Shown here: positions 24,270-32,367 of the stretch, in pieces
How the letters are laid out: every line of letters starts with the position of its first letter
Position numbering within the stretch: position 1 is the first letter of the stretch
From: Clostridiales bacterium
GTDB lineage: Bacteria; Bacillota; Clostridia; Oscillospirales; Acutalibacteraceae
DNA length: 64,000 bases
Assembly: GCA_019416455.1 (NCBI GenBank)
Contig: DXXG01000015.1
Coordinates: 103,345 to 167,344 of the forward strand
Reading direction: 5' to 3'
Made by a program: the position numbers and the translations under genes
Notes under the pieces: model-generated
Told to the model about the DNA's origin: nothing
What the model saw: the letters and a program-made list of their open reading frames with translations, nothing else
Database searches by the model: none

Positions 24270-25640
24270 ATGCAGAGGCTCAACAACGAAACGCCCGGCA
24301 GCACCACCATTCAGGAGCTGTGTGAAGAATATAAGCGGAACAACGTCATCACCAAAGAGGAATATGAGACCCACCGGGTGAAGCGGGGCCTGCGCAACGC
24401 CGACGGCACCGGCGTCATGGCGGGCTTGACCCACGTGTGTAATGTCCACGGTTATCTCATCGCCGACGGCGATAAGATCCCGGACAAGGGCAAGCTCACC
24501 TACCGGGGAATCGATGTGGAGGATATCGTGCGGGGCTGCGAGGCGGAAGGCCGCTTCGGTTTCGAAGAAGTGGTCTGGCTGCTGATCTTTGGTCAGCTGC
24601 CCAACCGGCACCAGTACGAGAGAATCTGCCAGATCCTTTACCAGAACCGGGAACTGCCCGAGTATTTCCCCGAGGATATGATCATCAAGGCGCCCTCCAA
24701 GAACATCATGAACAAGCTGGCCCGTTCTGTGCTGGCGCTGTACTCCTACGACGACAGCCCCGATGACCAGTCCTTGGAAAACAATATGCGTCAGAGTCTT
24801 TCTCTTATCGCTCGGATGCCCTCCATCATGTCTTACGCCTATCAGGTGAAGCGGCGTCACTTTGACAAACAGAGTATGTTCTTCCATCCCTACGAACCCA
24901 ACCATTCCACCGCCGAGGCAATTCTCAACGCTCTGCGGCCGGACCGGAAGTTTACTCATGAAGAAGCGAAGCTGCTGGATCTGTGCATGGTGCTTCATGC
25001 GGAGCACGGCGGCGGTAACAACTCCACCTTCACCACCCGGGTCCTCACCAGTGCGGGGACGGACATCTACTCCGCCATCGGAGCGGCAGTGGGCTCTTTG
25101 AAGGGCTTCAAGCACGGCGGAGCCAATCACCAGGTCCGCATGATGATGGACGATCTCATGTCCCACGTTCAGAACTGGGAAAACGAGGACGAAGTGGAAG
25201 CCTACTTGGAGAAGATCCTCCGGGGTGAGGCAGCTGACGGCAGTGGGCTCATTTATGGTATGGGACACGCGGTGTATACCTTGTCCGATCCACGGGCGGT
25301 GATCCTGAAAGAGAAAGCTCAGGGCTTGGCCAAAAAGACTGGCTTTGACGGAAAGCTGGCCCTGTATGAAATGGTGGAGCGGCTGGCTCCCGCAGCCTTC
25401 GCTAAGGTGACGGGCAAAGATAAGGTCATCAGCGCCAACGTGGATTTCTACTCCGGGCTGGTGTACGAAATGCTGGGGATCCCTCAGGATCTGTTCACTC
25501 CCATGTTCGCCGTCAGCCGTATCTCGGGCTGGTGCGCTCACCGTATCGAGGAGCTGACCACTGGCGGACGGATCATGCGGCCGGCTTACCGTGCCCTGCC
25601 CATGAGCCAGAGCTATGTGCCCTTGGACCAGCGCCAGTGA
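24270..25640 (+). CDS. gltA: citrate synthase
   Basis: A 456-residue protein with the three citrate synthase signatures: MVLHAEHGGGNNSTF, GSLKGFKHGGANH with the oxaloacetate His, and GMGHAVYTLSDPRA with ISANVDFYSGLVY carrying the catalytic Asp. Condenses acetyl-CoA and oxaloacetate; in fermentative Clostridia it usually feeds 2-oxoglutarate and glutamate synthesis. It carries a roughly 50-residue N-terminal extension seen in clostridial forms. GGGGAAG lies before the ATG at 24270. No aconitase or isocitrate dehydrogenase gene is adjacent. Confidence 0.92.
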   Translation: MQRLNNETPGSTTIQELCEEYKRNNVITKEEYETHRVKRGLRNADGTGVMAGLTHVCNVHGYLIADGDKIPDKGKLTYRGIDVEDIVRGCEAEGRFGFEEVVWLLIFGQLPNRHQYERICQILYQNRELPEYFPEDMIIKAPSKNIMNKLARSVLALYSYDDSPDDQSLENNMRQSLSLIARMPSIMSYAYQVKRRHFDKQSMFFHPYEPNHSTAEAILNALRPDRKFTHEEAKLLDLCMVLHAEHGGGNNSTFTTRVLTSAGTDIYSAIGAAVGSLKGFKHGGANHQVRMMMDDLMSHVQNWENEDEVEAYLEKILRGEAADGSGLIYGMGHAVYTLSDPRAVILKEKAQGLAKKTGFDGKLALYEMVERLAPAAFAKVTGKDKVISANVDFYSGLVYEMLGIPQDLFTPMFAVSRISGWCAHRIEELTTGGRIMRPAYRALPMSQSYVPLDQRQ

Positions 25641-25681
25641 GAGGATTTCTCTCCTGGAGCGTGTCCTCCCTATAATCTCTA

Positions 25682-25710
25682 TTGGAAAATGGTAAAAAAT
25701 ATGCTATAAT
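25682..25710 (+). promoter_or_regulatory. promoter of the membrane protein at 25780
   Basis: TTGGAA (25682-25687), 17 base spacer, TATAAT (25705-25710) with TGC in front. Confidence 0.75.
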
Positions 25711-25713
25711 TCA

Positions 25714-25750
25714 GAGGCCCGGGGCAGGAAACCCAGGGTCTCTCCTTTTT
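25714..25750 (+). promoter_or_regulatory. leader hairpin with T tract
   Basis: GAGGCCCGGG and CCCAGGGTCTC can pair, followed by CCTTTTT, right at the expected transcript start and before the ribosome site. It looks like a weak terminator inside a leader. Confidence 0.4.
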
Positions 25751-25779
25751 GGGGAAATACAGAATAAGGACTAAATGAC

Positions 25780-26667
25780 ATGAAATTTGTAAATGTAGGC
25801 AACGCGCTGAAAGTCACCTGTGTGGGATTCGCCGCCGGAGTGCTGCTGCGCGTGGTGCAGATGCTCTACTTCTTCGATTACGACACCGGCTTTTACACCG
25901 ACGGCGGGGTGATGGCCTGGATCTCTCTTTTGGTGCCGGTGGTCACCGGTTTGCTGGCGTCCTGGATGTGCTTCCGTTCCCGCCGGTATTTCGGCCCTTA
26001 CACTCCCCGGCGCAACATCATGACCGGCGTGGCGTCCCTTTTGTCCGGCGTCGTGCTCCTCTTGTCCGGGGTGATGCAGTGGATGGAGATTCAGGTTCAG
26101 CCTGCCGCCGACGGAGAATATTGGGTGCTCCATATGCTGTTTTTGATCTGCTGCGGCCTGTTCGGTCTGGTGCAGCTGTTCATTTCCGTAGGGTTCTTCG
26201 TGGGGAAGAACTATCTGGCTAAGGCACCCCTGCTCTACCTAGTGGGCGTGCTGTGGGGTGTTTCCTACTTGATCCTGGTCTACGTGTTCTACGCTAAATC
26301 CTCCTCGTTCGTGGAGAACTTTTTCGCCATTATGAGCGGTGCTGCCATGCTGCTCTGCCTGTTTTATCTGTGCAAGCTGCTGGCCGGAGTGGATGAGGAA
26401 GGCGCTGCCAAGCGGGCTTATGTCACGGGGATCTTTGCCGTGGTTTTCGGCTTGACCTACTCTCTCTCCAATCTGTCCTTGCTGCTTTTGGGCCGCACTT
26501 ATTCCGGGGAGATCCCGCCGTCGGCCCAGCTCGCCGTTATGCTTGTGGACCTGTTCATCCTGGTGTTCCTGGTGACGTTCCGAAAGTACAGTTTGCGGCG
26601 CACTCCCAAGGGAGGAGTGGAGTCTACCCAGGCCCGCCACAGCGCCCGGCGGTTCAAGGAAGAATGA
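25780..26667 (+). CDS. hypothetical polytopic membrane protein
   Basis: A 295-residue protein with about seven hydrophobic segments (starting near residues 12, 45, 83, 113, 150, 180 and 210), and a basic C-terminal tail (about 265-295). I do not recognise a family, and no catalytic motif is evident. AGGA precedes the ATG at 25780. It has its own promoter and leader hairpin between citrate synthase and gapA and is probably monocistronic. Confidence 0.75.
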   Translation: MKFVNVGNALKVTCVGFAAGVLLRVVQMLYFFDYDTGFYTDGGVMAWISLLVPVVTGLLASWMCFRSRRYFGPYTPRRNIMTGVASLLSGVVLLLSGVMQWMEIQVQPAADGEYWVLHMLFLICCGLFGLVQLFISVGFFVGKNYLAKAPLLYLVGVLWGVSYLILVYVFYAKSSSFVENFFAIMSGAAMLLCLFYLCKLLAGVDEEGAAKRAYVTGIFAVVFGLTYSLSNLSLLLLGRTYSGEIPPSAQLAVMLVDLFILVFLVTFRKYSLRRTPKGGVESTQARHSARRFKEE

Positions 26668-26727
26668 GGTTTTTTCTCCACATCCGTAAAGGCGGGAAGA
26701 AATTGACGTTATTTTTCTGTCAAACTC

Positions 26728-26756
26728 TTGTAATATTCTAAAAAATGTTTTAGAAT
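26728..26756 (+). promoter_or_regulatory. gapA promoter with overlapping palindrome
   Basis: TTGTAA (26728-26733), 17 base spacer, TAGAAT (26751-26756). A perfect 9 bp inverted repeat ATTCTAAAA/TTTTAGAAT (26735-26743 with 26748-26756) fills the spacer and the -10, the place of a repressor operator. A second dyad TTGAC/GTCAA (26703-26723) lies just upstream. Confidence 0.6.
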
Positions 26757-26800
26757 AGAAGAAGCTTAAAACCCTATACAATTTACAGGAGGTTTTACCA

Positions 26801-27814
26801 ATGTCTGTTAAAGTTGCTATCAATGGTTTTGGCCGCATCGGCCGTCTGGCTTTCCGTCAGATGTTCAACGCCGAGGGCTATGAGATCGTTGCCATCAACG
26901 ACCTGACCAGCCCCAAGATGCTGGCTCATCTGCTGAAGTATGACTCCGCTCAGGGCCGCTATGCTCTGGCTGATAAGGTCGAGGCCGGCGAGGATTCCAT
27001 CACTGTGGACGGCAAGACCATCAAGATCTATGCTGAGAAGGACGCCAAGGATCTGCCCTGGGGCGAGATCGGCGTGGACGTTGTTCTGGAGTGCACCGGC
27101 TTCTACACCTCCAAGGCTAAGAGCCAGGCTCACATCGACGCTGGCGCTAAGAAGGTTGTTATTTCCGCTCCTGCCGGCAACGACCTGAAGACCATCGTTT
27201 ACAGCGTGAACGAGAAGACCCTGACCGCTGAGGATCAGATCATCTCCGCCGCTTCCTGCACCACCAACTGCTTGGCCCCCATGGCTAACGCTCTGAACAA
27301 CTATGCTCCCATCCAGAGCGGCATCATGACCACTGTGCATGCCTTCACTGGCGACCAGATGGTTCTGGACGGCCCCCATCGCAAGGGCGACCTGCGCCGC
27401 GCTCGCGCTGCCGCTGTGAACATCGTTCCCAACAGCACCGGCGCTGCTAAGGCTATCGTCCTGGTTATCCCCGAGCTCAACGGCAAGCTGATCGGCTCCG
27501 CTCAGAGCGTGCCCGTTCCCACCGGCTCCATCACCATCCTGGTGGCTGTTGTCAAGGGTGAGAACGTCACCAAGGAAGGCATCAATGCCGCTATGAAGGC
27601 TGCCTCCTCCGATTCCTTCGGCTACACCGAGGAAGAGCTGGTGTCCTCCGACATCATCGGCATCACCTATGGCTCTCTGTTCGACGCCACTCAGACCATG
27701 GTCACCGAGATCGGCGACGGCCTGTATCAGGTTCAGGTTGTTTCCTGGTACGACAACGAGAACAGCTACACCAGCCAGATGGTCCGCACCATCAAGTATT
27801 TCGCTGAGATCTAA
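26801..27814 (+). CDS. gapA: glyceraldehyde-3-phosphate dehydrogenase
   Basis: A 337-residue type I enzyme. NAD fold INGFGRIGRLAFRQ at the N-terminus, catalytic Cys153 in SAASCTTNCLAP, His180 in TTVHAFTGDQ, and the phosphate loop PNSTGAAKA. Oxidises glyceraldehyde 3-phosphate to 1,3-bisphosphoglycerate, feeding Pgk. AGGAGG precedes the ATG at 26801. Its codon use is strikingly uniform, as expected for a highly expressed gene. It stands alone, 14 kb from pgk-tpiA-gpmI, with its own dyad-bearing promoter and a terminator. Confidence 0.97.
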   Translation: MSVKVAINGFGRIGRLAFRQMFNAEGYEIVAINDLTSPKMLAHLLKYDSAQGRYALADKVEAGEDSITVDGKTIKIYAEKDAKDLPWGEIGVDVVLECTGFYTSKAKSQAHIDAGAKKVVISAPAGNDLKTIVYSVNEKTLTAEDQIISAASCTTNCLAPMANALNNYAPIQSGIMTTVHAFTGDQMVLDGPHRKGDLRRARAAAVNIVPNSTGAAKAIVLVIPELNGKLIGSAQSVPVPTGSITILVAVVKGENVTKEGINAAMKAASSDSFGYTEEELVSSDIIGITYGSLFDATQTMVTEIGDGLYQVQVVSWYDNENSYTSQMVRTIKYFAEI

Positions 27815-27844
27815 GTCTCCGCTGAATACCATTTCTAGCTGAGA

Positions 27845-27880
27845 AAATCCCCCTGGGACAAGCTCCCGGGGGGATTTTTG
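27845..27880 (+). terminator. intrinsic terminator of gapA
   Basis: ATCCCCCTGGGA and TCCCGGGGGGAT form a strong stem followed by five T. Confidence 0.9.
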
Positions 27881-27889
27881 CATGCTGTT

Positions 27890-28315
27890 TTATTCTGTTG
27901 TTTTCTCAAAGCGTCGCCCGTGGGACAGCAGCAACCAGTGGGTCAGCTTCACCCGCAGGATGATGGTGTTCCTGTCGGTAAAGTCGTTGTGGCCATTGTC
28001 GATCCACTGGGCAAAGGACTGGCGCAGCGTGGCGGCAAGCTCCTGGTTTTCCTGGCTGCCAAACCAGCCCAGGCTTTCTCCGATTCCCTCTCCGGTGAAC
28101 CAGTCGCCGCACAGGGCAACTCTGGGGTCTTGGCGGATTTGCTCCATCTTTCGGGACAGACCATATGTAATAATGTAAAAGCATCCATCTTGATAGTAAG
28201 CGTTCACATAGCGCACCCCTGGGCCGTCAGTCCCCTGGGTGGCCAGAGCAATCACGGAGTCTTTTCCGAAGCGGTCTTTCATGATGGTTTCGGCTTCCTG
28301 CGGCCAGTGATTCAT
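27890..28315 (-). CDS. pyridoxamine 5'-phosphate oxidase-like FMN-binding protein
   Basis: A 141-residue split-barrel protein: SVIALATQGTDGPGVRYVNAYYQDGCFYI and MEQIRQDPRVALCGDWF match the general PNPOx-like FMN-binding family (small flavoproteins of varied or unknown function, such as heme or flavin-linked reductases). AGGAGG precedes the ATG at 28315, which overlaps the stop of the upstream ATPase gene by four bases (ATGA). The coupling suggests a shared role with that ATPase, not obvious from the sequence. Confidence 0.8.
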   Translation of the reverse strand: MNHWPQEAETIMKDRFGKDSVIALATQGTDGPGVRYVNAYYQDGCFYIITYGLSRKMEQIRQDPRVALCGDWFTGEGIGESLGWFGSQENQELAATLRQSFAQWIDNGHNDFTDRNTIILRVKLTHWLLLSHGRRFEKTTE

Positions 28316-29076
28316 GGTGTTTCCTCCTGTTCGTCAGTTTCAAAAAGTACCCGGAGCATCCGCTGTGGATCGTCCAGGAAGCTCTTGGTGATCTGATAAT
28401 GCTCTGTCTCCCGGTATTCCACAGGGTGGATGGGACCCTCGCCCAGAAGCAGGATCTGTCCCTGGGGATAGGCCATCAGGATGGGGGAGTGGGTAGCGAT
28501 GAGAAATTGAGACCCTTCTTCCACCAGCCGGTGGATCTCCGCCAGTAAGGTGAGCTGCCGGGCAGGGGAAAGGGCTGCTTCCGGTTCGTCCAGGAGATAC
28601 AACCCCTGCCCCCAGAACCGGTTGTGGACTAAGGCGAGAAAGCTTTCCCCGTGGGATTGGCGATGGAGCGACTTCCCACCGTAGTTGTTTTGGTAAAAGG
28701 CATCCGAGGAAGTCAGGCCGCTCTGGGCCAGCCGTTCCACTTCGCTGGCGGTGTTGTAGAAACTCTCCGCCCGGAGGAAAAAGCCGTCCTTGGGCCGGTA
28801 GGGGCCTTTGTGAAGGGTGAGATAGCGGTACAGCCCTGAATGGGTGTCTGTCGTGGAGAAGTTGTAGTTTCGGGAACCACCTTCTGGATTGAAGCCAAAA
28901 GCCACGGCGATGGCTTCCAGCAGAGTGGATTTCCCGCTGCCGTTTTCCCCCACCAGAAAGGTGACAGGCTGAGTGAGAGAAAGCTCGTCTAGCTCGGAAA
29001 TGGCCGGAATACCGTTCAAATATTCGTCCTCTTCTGTAAAGGTATTTGCCTTGCGTTCAATGCTGTTTATATACAT
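28312..29076 (-). CDS. AAA family ATPase, ABC/SMC-like
   Basis: A 254-residue stand-alone ATPase: Walker A LVGENGSGKST (41-51), a signature-like YGGKSLHRQSHGESFLAL, Walker B GLYLLDEPEAALSP and an ATHSPILMA switch. This matches the AAA_15/AAA_21 group of predicted ATP-binding proteins, which are cytoplasmic and mostly uncharacterised; some occur in defence or toxin systems. The ATG at 29076 is supported by GGAGG; an upstream in-frame start at 29103 is not. A terminator hairpin sits only 17 bases before the start, so expression may depend on readthrough. Confidence 0.8.
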   Translation of the reverse strand: MYINSIERKANTFTEEDEYLNGIPAISELDELSLTQPVTFLVGENGSGKSTLLEAIAVAFGFNPEGGSRNYNFSTTDTHSGLYRYLTLHKGPYRPKDGFFLRAESFYNTASEVERLAQSGLTSSDAFYQNNYGGKSLHRQSHGESFLALVHNRFWGQGLYLLDEPEAALSPARQLTLLAEIHRLVEEGSQFLIATHSPILMAYPQGQILLLGEGPIHPVEYRETEHYQITKSFLDDPQRMLRVLFETDEQEETP

Positions 29077-29093
29077 GGAGTGTCCTCCTTGCA

Positions 29094-29124
29094 AAAAAAG
29101 CACCCCAAATGGAGTGCTTTTTTC
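29094..29124 (-). terminator. terminator hairpin directly upstream of the ATPase ribosome site
   Basis: AAAAAGCAC-CC and GG-GTGCTTTTTT pair across a 4 base loop. On the minus strand it ends with seven T and is followed at once by the GGAGG of the ATPase gene, leaving no space for another promoter. Confidence 0.65.
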
Positions 29125-29230
29125 TTTTTTAGCTTTGATACAGCGTGTGTGAAACTGGTTGCAGCGTCACGCTGGTTACTGAGGTGTCACATACAGCAAG
29201 GCGTCAACGCGGGCAATAAGGGGAGAAAAC

Positions 29231-29279
29231 CACCCCAAGATCCGCGCCGTTAAGGCGCGTGCGCGACTTGCCTGGGGTG
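29231..29279. repeat. GC-rich two-part inverted repeat after the permease gene
   Basis: Outer arms CACCCCA (29231-29237) and TGGGGTG (29273-29279), inner perfect hairpin CGCGCC-GTTAA-GGCGCG (29243-29259). On the minus strand GGTTTTC follows, so it may terminate the export operon. The 29125-29230 stretch shows nothing else. Confidence 0.5.
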
Positions 29280-29286
29280 CAACCCC

Positions 29287-30540
29287 TTATTCGTGACGCA
29301 GAGCGTCGATGGGATTCAGGTTGGCGGCCTTGATGGAAGGCAGCAGCCCGAACAGCACGCCGATAAACATGGAGAACAGCAAGCCCAGGAAGATAAAGGG
29401 CACGCTGATGGCCACGGGAGCCTGGGTGAGACGGGAGACTAGTTCCGCCAGGCCAATGCCGGCACCCACGCCGATCAGGCCGCCCAAACTGGTGAGCACA
29501 GCTGCTTCTGTGAGGAACTGCCACAAGATGCGGCTCTTTTTCGCACCGATGGCTTTTTTCAAGCCGATTTCCCTAGTGCGTTCCGTCACCGACACCAACA
29601 TGATGTTCATTACGCCGATGCCGCCTACCAGCAGAGAAATACTGGCGATCCAGATCAGCTGCTGGTTTGTGGCGTTGGACAGGTCTTGCAGATCCCGGGC
29701 TTGCTGGAGGACGTCCTCAGCCCGGTATTTGACATTCTCGTTTAAGTTCTGCTCATTGAGCAGGTCCGCCACGCTGGTGCCCACGGAGGACATGGCTTCG
29801 GTGCTGGATGCCCGCACAGCCACTTCCTGAGGCTCGTCATAGGCGAAGATGGAGGGCCAAATGGAGTAAGGTAGGAACACTTTACCTGCAGTGGGGTTCT
29901 GCATGTAGGTGTAATAATCCTCAATGGAGTTGATCACAGGCTCAAACTCGTTGGACTCTTTCACTACGCCTACCACCACCAAAGCGGTGGAATTGTACTC
30001 AATGGTCTTACCGATGGGATCTTCTCCCTGGAACAGGAGCTCCGCGGTGTCGCTGTCGATGATGACCACCGGCCGGAATTCCTGAAAATCCTTGGGCACG
30101 AAAGTGCGTCCTTTATCCACCACGTACCGGCAGGTGGAGAAATAAGAATTGTCCACGCCATAGATCTGGCAGCCGGAAAGCTCCTTGTTGCCGTAATAGA
30201 AGGAATTGGCATACTGCCGGCGGGTATATGCGGCGGCGTCCTCTACTTGGGGCAGTTCCAGGATCTCCTGATAGAGATCGTCGTCGATGGGGGAGATGCC
30301 CTGCGGGATGCCCTCATTGATGTCGTACACATAATCGTAGTCGGTACGGTACAGCTGGACTCGAACCACGTTGTTGCCCGCGCCGATCAGGTTCTGTTTG
30401 ATCTGTTCATTGGTGCCTTTGATGGTGGACACAATGGAAATGATGGACGCGATACCAATGATGATGCCCAGCATAGTGAGGAAGGAGCGCATCTTGTGGG
30501 CCCAGATGCCTTGGAAAGAAAGACGGATATTTTCGATCAT
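29287..30540 (-). CDS. MacB-type FtsX permease of an export system
   Basis: A 417-residue permease: TM1 (about 20-42, RSFLTMLGIIIGIASIISI), a large extracellular MacB core domain, then three C-terminal transmembrane helices beginning with the FtsX signature LLVGGIGVMNIMLVSVTERTREIG and ending NPIDALRHE. Its ATPase is encoded separately at 32368-33747. Family knowledge: MacB-type exporters extrude macrolides or peptides with an adaptor. The ATG overlaps the stop of the second adaptor gene by four bases, showing tight coupling. Last gene of the four-gene export operon. Confidence 0.9.
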   Translation of the reverse strand: MIENIRLSFQGIWAHKMRSFLTMLGIIIGIASIISIVSTIKGTNEQIKQNLIGAGNNVVRVQLYRTDYDYVYDINEGIPQGISPIDDDLYQEILELPQVEDAAAYTRRQYANSFYYGNKELSGCQIYGVDNSYFSTCRYVVDKGRTFVPKDFQEFRPVVIIDSDTAELLFQGEDPIGKTIEYNSTALVVVGVVKESNEFEPVINSIEDYYTYMQNPTAGKVFLPYSIWPSIFAYDEPQEVAVRASSTEAMSSVGTSVADLLNEQNLNENVKYRAEDVLQQARDLQDLSNATNQQLIWIASISLLVGGIGVMNIMLVSVTERTREIGLKKAIGAKKSRILWQFLTEAAVLTSLGGLIGVGAGIGLAELVSRLTQAPVAISVPFIFLGLLFSMFIGVLFGLLPSIKAANLNPIDALRHE

Positions 30541-32318
30541 CCCACCATCACCTCTCCTTCCATGACAGCGCCGTCAGCCGGGGCGACACCAGCGTCCAGA
30601 GAACCGTCCGTACTGGAGGAATCTCCTGCGGAGCTTTCACCGGTGCCTTCTTCGGAATGAGGCGGATCTTCACTGCCTTCCACCACAGCCCTTACACCTT
30701 CCTGAACGTTCGGGCCATAGGGGAACGCTATGTAATCGTCCATGGTCAGACCGCTGATGATTTCCACATATTCGCCGCTGTAAATAGTAGCGCCCAGCTC
30801 CAGATATTGCTTGTACAACCGGTTGTCTATGCCGGCTTTCATCACATAACTGCCGGCCTCGTCCTCCCGGATGTAGGCTTTCTGTAAGTAGAGTGCATCG
30901 CTGCTGGCGCTGCCCTGTACGTTCAGGGTGATCTCTAAGTACATGCCGTTGGTCAAGCCTTCGGAATCATCTACCACGGCGGTAAATTCGTATTGAGAGC
31001 TGTTGGGATTTCCCGTGCTGCCGTACATGCCCCCCGAATTGGCGTCCAGAGGATAATCGGAGATCTCAGAAATGGTGGCGGTGTAGCTCATGCCGTTCTC
31101 ATAGCTCATGGCGTTGACCACGTCGCCCACATGTACGCTGGTGAGCAGGCTCTCGCTGATGCTTCCCTTGATGGTGAACTGACCCTGGCCGGAGACGACC
31201 AAAAGAGGAGAATTGTTGGCGGTAGCAGTATCTACGTCAGTCAGGGTGCGGACCACACCGTCCACAGTGGAGCGGATGGTGGAGTTCTCCAGTGCCAATT
31301 TGGACTTTTCCAGGTCCAGCTCTGCCTGCTTCACTTTAAGCTGCAGATTTTTGATCTCCTGCCGCTTCTTTTCGATCTCAGCGTTCAGTTCGTCTTTGGT
31401 GTAGCCCATGTCGTCATAGTCGTTGCTGGGAGTGGGCGTCGCCTTGGTGGAAGTGGCATCGAAAATCTCTTCTACGGATTCTAAAGTGTTGGAGCCGGTC
31501 AGCAGGTCAGAGACTTGGAAATTGCCGGAAAGGTCTGTGCCATCCAGCTTAAAGGACCAGAGCAGATCGCCGTAATTGGAATCCCCTTCCCGCACCTCAA
31601 AGATGGCGGCAAAGGGAGAAGCCAGCACGTCGTCCGGTCCAGGAGTGGCGCCGGAACCGTCACCCAGCAGCCGCAGCAGGAATTCCCGTGTCATCACACA
31701 GTCATCAGTGCACAGGAACACATAGGGATCCTCCGAAGTGCCGCTGCCCGCATAGGGCTTGGAGTCCACATCCAGCCGGCGGTACAAAGTCACGTCTGCG
31801 GGCTTGATCGTAGGGGCGGGAGTGGGTGTAGGCGTGGGAGTGGCAGTAGGCTTGGGGGTAACGATCGGCTGGTTGGTGGGTGTACCAGGCTTGGGAGTGG
31901 TGACAGGAGTGGTGTTCTGGAGTTTTTTCAGCTGTTTCTCCGCGTCATCTAGTTCGATCTCCGCCTGTTTTACCGCAAGATCCTTGGATTCCACATCCAG
32001 CTCCAGCTTGGTCTTGTCGTATTGGAGCAGAGGATCGCCAACAGCTACCTGCTGGCCTTCTTCTACGTAGATGTCCGAGATAGTCTTGTCAGTGGTGGGG
32101 TAGATCTCCTGAAGAGAGTCGCTGGCGGCAGTGCCGGAGGAGTAGGTCTGATCTCCCCAGTACTGGGTAGTGACATTCATCATGGGGACCACGTCCACTG
32201 TGCGCCTGTCAGCGCGATATTGTACGAAAAACCAGAGTCCCAGTGCGAAGCCCGCCACCAAAACAGCGGTGACACTGGCGATGATCAGGTTTTTCTTGGT
32301 CTTTTTGTTCATGCTCAT
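30537..32318 (-). CDS. membrane fusion (adaptor) protein with inserted domain
   Basis: A 593-residue MacA/HlyD-like adaptor: a signal-anchor helix (about 10-33), biotinyl-lipoyl half (EIYPTTDKTISDIYVEEGQQV), first coil (about 100-130), then a Pro/Thr spacer (about 130-174) and a roughly 100-residue inserted globular region not found in ordinary adaptors, a second coil (about 305-346), the second lipoyl half and a beta-barrel. The tail (545-593) is acidic, Ser/Gly-rich. The insertion sits exactly at the hairpin tip. ATG at 32318 follows AAAGGAACGG. Second of two different adaptors in the operon. Confidence 0.82.
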   Translation of the reverse strand: MSMNKKTKKNLIIASVTAVLVAGFALGLWFFVQYRADRRTVDVVPMMNVTTQYWGDQTYSSGTAASDSLQEIYPTTDKTISDIYVEEGQQVAVGDPLLQYDKTKLELDVESKDLAVKQAEIELDDAEKQLKKLQNTTPVTTPKPGTPTNQPIVTPKPTATPTPTPTPAPTIKPADVTLYRRLDVDSKPYAGSGTSEDPYVFLCTDDCVMTREFLLRLLGDGSGATPGPDDVLASPFAAIFEVREGDSNYGDLLWSFKLDGTDLSGNFQVSDLLTGSNTLESVEEIFDATSTKATPTPSNDYDDMGYTKDELNAEIEKKRQEIKNLQLKVKQAELDLEKSKLALENSTIRSTVDGVVRTLTDVDTATANNSPLLVVSGQGQFTIKGSISESLLTSVHVGDVVNAMSYENGMSYTATISEISDYPLDANSGGMYGSTGNPNSSQYEFTAVVDDSEGLTNGMYLEITLNVQGSASSDALYLQKAYIREDEAGSYVMKAGIDNRLYKQYLELGATIYSGEYVEIISGLTMDDYIAFPYGPNVQEGVRAVVEGSEDPPHSEEGTGESSAGDSSSTDGSLDAGVAPADGAVMEGEVMVG

Positions 32319-32367
32319 GTATGATTAACCGTTCCTTTCCCCAACGATGGGACGAAAACGTGGAGAT

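Noticed and set aside
31795..31930. Pro/Thr-coding stretch of the second adaptor as a DNA tandem repeat
   Set aside because: The codons vary and no regular unit longer than two residues repeats, so it is a low-complexity linker rather than a defined DNA repeat.
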